Below, piece by piece: positions 35,643 through 37,086 of a stretch of 37,086 bases of DNA; positions within the stretch are counted from its first letter, which is position 1; the number at the start of each line of letters is the position of its first letter. The DNA comes from Bacillota bacterium (GTDB lineage Bacteria > Bacillota > Clostridia > Oscillospirales > Oscillospiraceae), in the NCBI GenBank assembly GCA_029007925.1, contig JAQXIT010000012.1:1-37086 (forward strand). The letters run 5' to 3'. The notes under the pieces were generated by a model, which saw only the letters and a program-made list of their open reading frames with translations, was not told the origin of the DNA and made no database searches. Position numbers and translations under genes: made by a program.

Positions 35643-35670
35643 TTGATTTTCCGCTGTTTTCCTATATACT
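35643..35670 (+). promoter_or_regulatory. Promoter for the LacI-family regulator
   Basis: TTGATT (35643-35648), 16-bp spacer, TATACT (35665-35670). No copy of the shared operator core is seen here, so the regulator is probably not strongly autorepressed. Confidence 0.68.
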
Positions 35671-35701
35671 AATTATTAGAATGAATTTTAAGGAGACAGT
35701 G

Positions 35702-36730
35702 ATGAAAAAGTCGGTATCGATCAAGGATATTGCCCGGGAATCCGGTGTATCCATTGCCACGGTTTCCAGAGTCATGAACAAAACGGGCAGATATTCCAAA
35801 GAGACGGAGGACAAGGTACTCTCCATCATCGAGGACAGAAACTATGTTCCGAACCAGATCGCCAAGGGACTGCGGGTGCAGAAAATGATGAACGTGGGCA
35901 TCATTGTCCCCGATATTACCAACGAGTTCTTTGTGAAGGTGGTCTCGGAGCTGGAGAAGAATCTGTTCCGGGAGGGCTATCAGACCTTCCTGTGCAACAC
36001 CAACGAAAGCGACGAAAACGAGAAAAAACGGGCCCAGATGATGACCATGCAGAACGTCTGCGGTCTGGTGTTTCTGTCCAGCCGCATGACGGACTCGGAA
36101 TACGACGGCAACGATCTGCCCACCGTGTTCATCGAGCGGTTCCCCTTTGAGTCCCAGGAAAACTTCAGCCTGGTTTCCAGCGACAATGTGCAGGGCGGCT
36201 ATCTCGCCACCAGGGAGCTGCTGGAGCAGGGCTGCCGGAAGATCCTGCTGCTGACCGGTCATGACCATGTTTCCGGCTATCAGGATCGCCGCCGGGGCTA
36301 TGTCCAGGCGCTGCGGGAGGCCGGTATGGGGGAGGAGGACATCCATGTCCGCTATCTGGAGTGCCTCCACTATCAGGACGCCCACGATGCCATGATGGCC
36401 ATGCTGGACTCCGGAGAATTTGATTACGACGGGATCTTCGCCGCCTCGGACTGGCTGGCCATCGGCTGCTGCCGGGCGCTGGAGGAGCATGGCATTGCCA
36501 TCCCGGATCAGGTCAAGCTGGTGGGCTATGACGACATTTCCATCACGGCCTTCAACACCGTGCCGATTACCACCATCCATCAGCGGGTGGACGAGATCGG
36601 CAGACTGGCCACGGAACAGCTTCTGCGTGCCATCAACGGAGAAAAGGAAACCAAACAGGTAATCCGGGTGCCGGTTTATCTGATTCCCAGAGCCTCCACG
36701 CGGGGCGACAAAGCAACCAAGTATATCTGA
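35702..36730 (+). CDS. LacI-family transcriptional regulator
   Basis: 342 residues from ATG 35702, 6 bp after AAGGAG (an upstream ATG at 35681 has no such site). The N-terminal helix-turn-helix SIKDIARESGVSIATVSRVMN and hinge helix YVPNQIAKGLR are standard. A periplasmic-binding-protein-like effector domain follows (NVGIIVPDITNEFFVKVVSELE, IFAASDWLAIGCCRALEEHG, LVGYDDISITAFNTVPITTIHQ). It probably represses the locus through the six WAAASGWTTAC sites and is released by a pathway sugar or sugar phosphate (inference). A strong terminator follows. A global CcpA is not excluded by family alone, but the position argues for a local regulator. Confidence 0.92.
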   Translation: MKKSVSIKDIARESGVSIATVSRVMNKTGRYSKETEDKVLSIIEDRNYVPNQIAKGLRVQKMMNVGIIVPDITNEFFVKVVSELEKNLFREGYQTFLCNTNESDENEKKRAQMMTMQNVCGLVFLSSRMTDSEYDGNDLPTVFIERFPFESQENFSLVSSDNVQGGYLATRELLEQGCRKILLLTGHDHVSGYQDRRRGYVQALREAGMGEEDIHVRYLECLHYQDAHDAMMAMLDSGEFDYDGIFAASDWLAIGCCRALEEHGIAIPDQVKLVGYDDISITAFNTVPITTIHQRVDEIGRLATEQLLRAINGEKETKQVIRVPVYLIPRASTRGDKATKYI

Positions 36731-36744
36731 ATTGACCCCTTCGG

Positions 36745-36774
36745 GAAAAAGAGGAATCCCCATTCCTCTTTTTC
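36745..36774 (+). terminator. Intrinsic terminator after the regulator
   Basis: GAAAAAGAGGAAT (36745-36757), a CCCC loop and ATTCCTCTTTTTC (36762-36774) form a perfect 13-bp stem with T-rich right arm and tail. Confidence 0.9.
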
Positions 36775-36784
36775 TTTGAAGACT

Positions 36785-36800
36785 GAGAAAACGTTTACCA
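36785..36800. promoter_or_regulatory. LacI-type operator 6
   Basis: GAGAAAACGTTTACCA, ending 14 bp before the ROK kinase ATG. No convincing -35/-10 pair is visible between the terminator and the operator, so the kinase may depend on readthrough from the regulator or on a weak promoter. Confidence 0.65.
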
Positions 36801-36814
36801 ATGGGAGAATGCCT

Positions 36815-37086
36815 ATGAAGAAGGAAGCGATTATCTGCCTGGATATCGGCGGAACCAATTTGCGGATGGGACTTGTGGACAGAGATTACGGCCTGTCCGA
36901 CGTGCAGATTACCTCCACGGCCAGAACCGCGGAGCAGGGCTTTGTCACCGGACTGATTCAGGCGGTGAAAGCCTACCGGGCGGTTGCGGAACGGAAGGCG
37001 AATATCCTGGCCGTGTCCGTGGGAATCCCCGCAGCGCTGGACAAGGAGCGCAGAGTGGTGCTCCAGGCTCCCAATGTGCCGGGGCT
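36815..37086 (+). CDS. ROK-family sugar kinase, AlsK-like, 3' end outside window
   Basis: 90 residues are visible from ATG 36815, 6 bp after GGGAGA. The ATP-binding motif LDIGGTNLRMGLVD (Asp10, Gly12, Gly13, Thr14) marks the ROK family. The segment GIPAALDKERRVVLQAPNVPG resembles the matching stretch of E. coli AlsK (D-allose kinase), as I recall it, more than typical glucokinases, which read GVPGPVD there. With RpiB and the AlsE-like epimerase this would supply the kinase step from allose to allose-6-P. The catalytic Asp and zinc-binding cysteines lie outside the window; fructokinase or glucokinase remain possible. Confidence 0.82.
   Translation, partial: MKKEAIICLDIGGTNLRMGLVDRDYGLSDVQITSTARTAEQGFVTGLIQAVKAYRAVAERKANILAVSVGIPAALDKERRVVLQAPNVPG

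Overview
The window is a GC-rich, tightly packed carbohydrate-utilisation locus. Lipobox lipoproteins, strong Shine-Dalgarno sites, sigma-A type promoters, binding-protein/permease sugar importers without their own ATPase, and a YesL/Yip1/DUF5696 gene set together suggest a Gram-positive Clostridia, probably a gut Oscillospiraceae-like bacterium. That placement is an inference from gene content and style. I see no tRNA, rRNA, CRISPR array or insertion sequence.

Layout. (1) 1-3226, minus strand: two related GH13-like proteins, first a cytoplasmic one (3226-1169), then a lipoprotein cut by the window edge. (2) 3483-5029, plus: rpiB and an aldo/keto reductase with a ferredoxin-like tail, ending in a terminator that also serves the convergent ribokinase-like gene (6000-5104). 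(3) 6458-29152, plus: one apparent 22.7 kb operon with no gap over 37 bp. It holds an AlsE-like epimerase, a YesL-type membrane protein, a 978-residue binding protein, two permeases, an NHL/TPR single-pass protein, a Yip1-type membrane protein, a DUF5696-like lipoprotein, a second ABC importer (two permeases and a lipoprotein binding protein), a GH42-like enzyme, a GH106-like enzyme broken by an in-frame TAG, a nucleoside-hydrolase-family protein, a GH4 glycosidase and a PfkB kinase. (4) 29253-35625, plus: a lipoprotein with a duplicated beta-sandwich domain, a GH38 alpha-mannosidase, D-lyxose isomerase and an amidohydrolase. (5) 35702-37086, plus: a LacI-family regulator, a terminator and the start of an AlsK-like ROK kinase.

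How it fits together. Surface lipoproteins and two importers capture glycosides or oligosaccharides. Cytoplasmic GH13-like, GH42-like, GH106-like, GH4 and GH38 enzymes release sugars. Three kinases (RbsK-like, PfkB, ROK), RpiB/AlsI, an AlsE-like epimerase and D-lyxose/mannose isomerase feed them into fructose-6-phosphate or pentose phosphates. The ROK + RpiB + AlsE-like combination resembles the D-allose pathway.

Regulation. Six 16-bp sites sharing WAAASGWTTAC lie at the main transcription starts: four sit 5-12 bp after a recognisable -10 box, one is a second site before the epimerase, and one precedes the ROK kinase. They fit the local LacI-family regulator, although some also resemble CcpA cre sites.

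Most worth a second look: the conserved-looking importer cassette with its unanchored giant binding protein; the single in-frame TAG; the operator set; and two unexplained intergenic palindrome regions.
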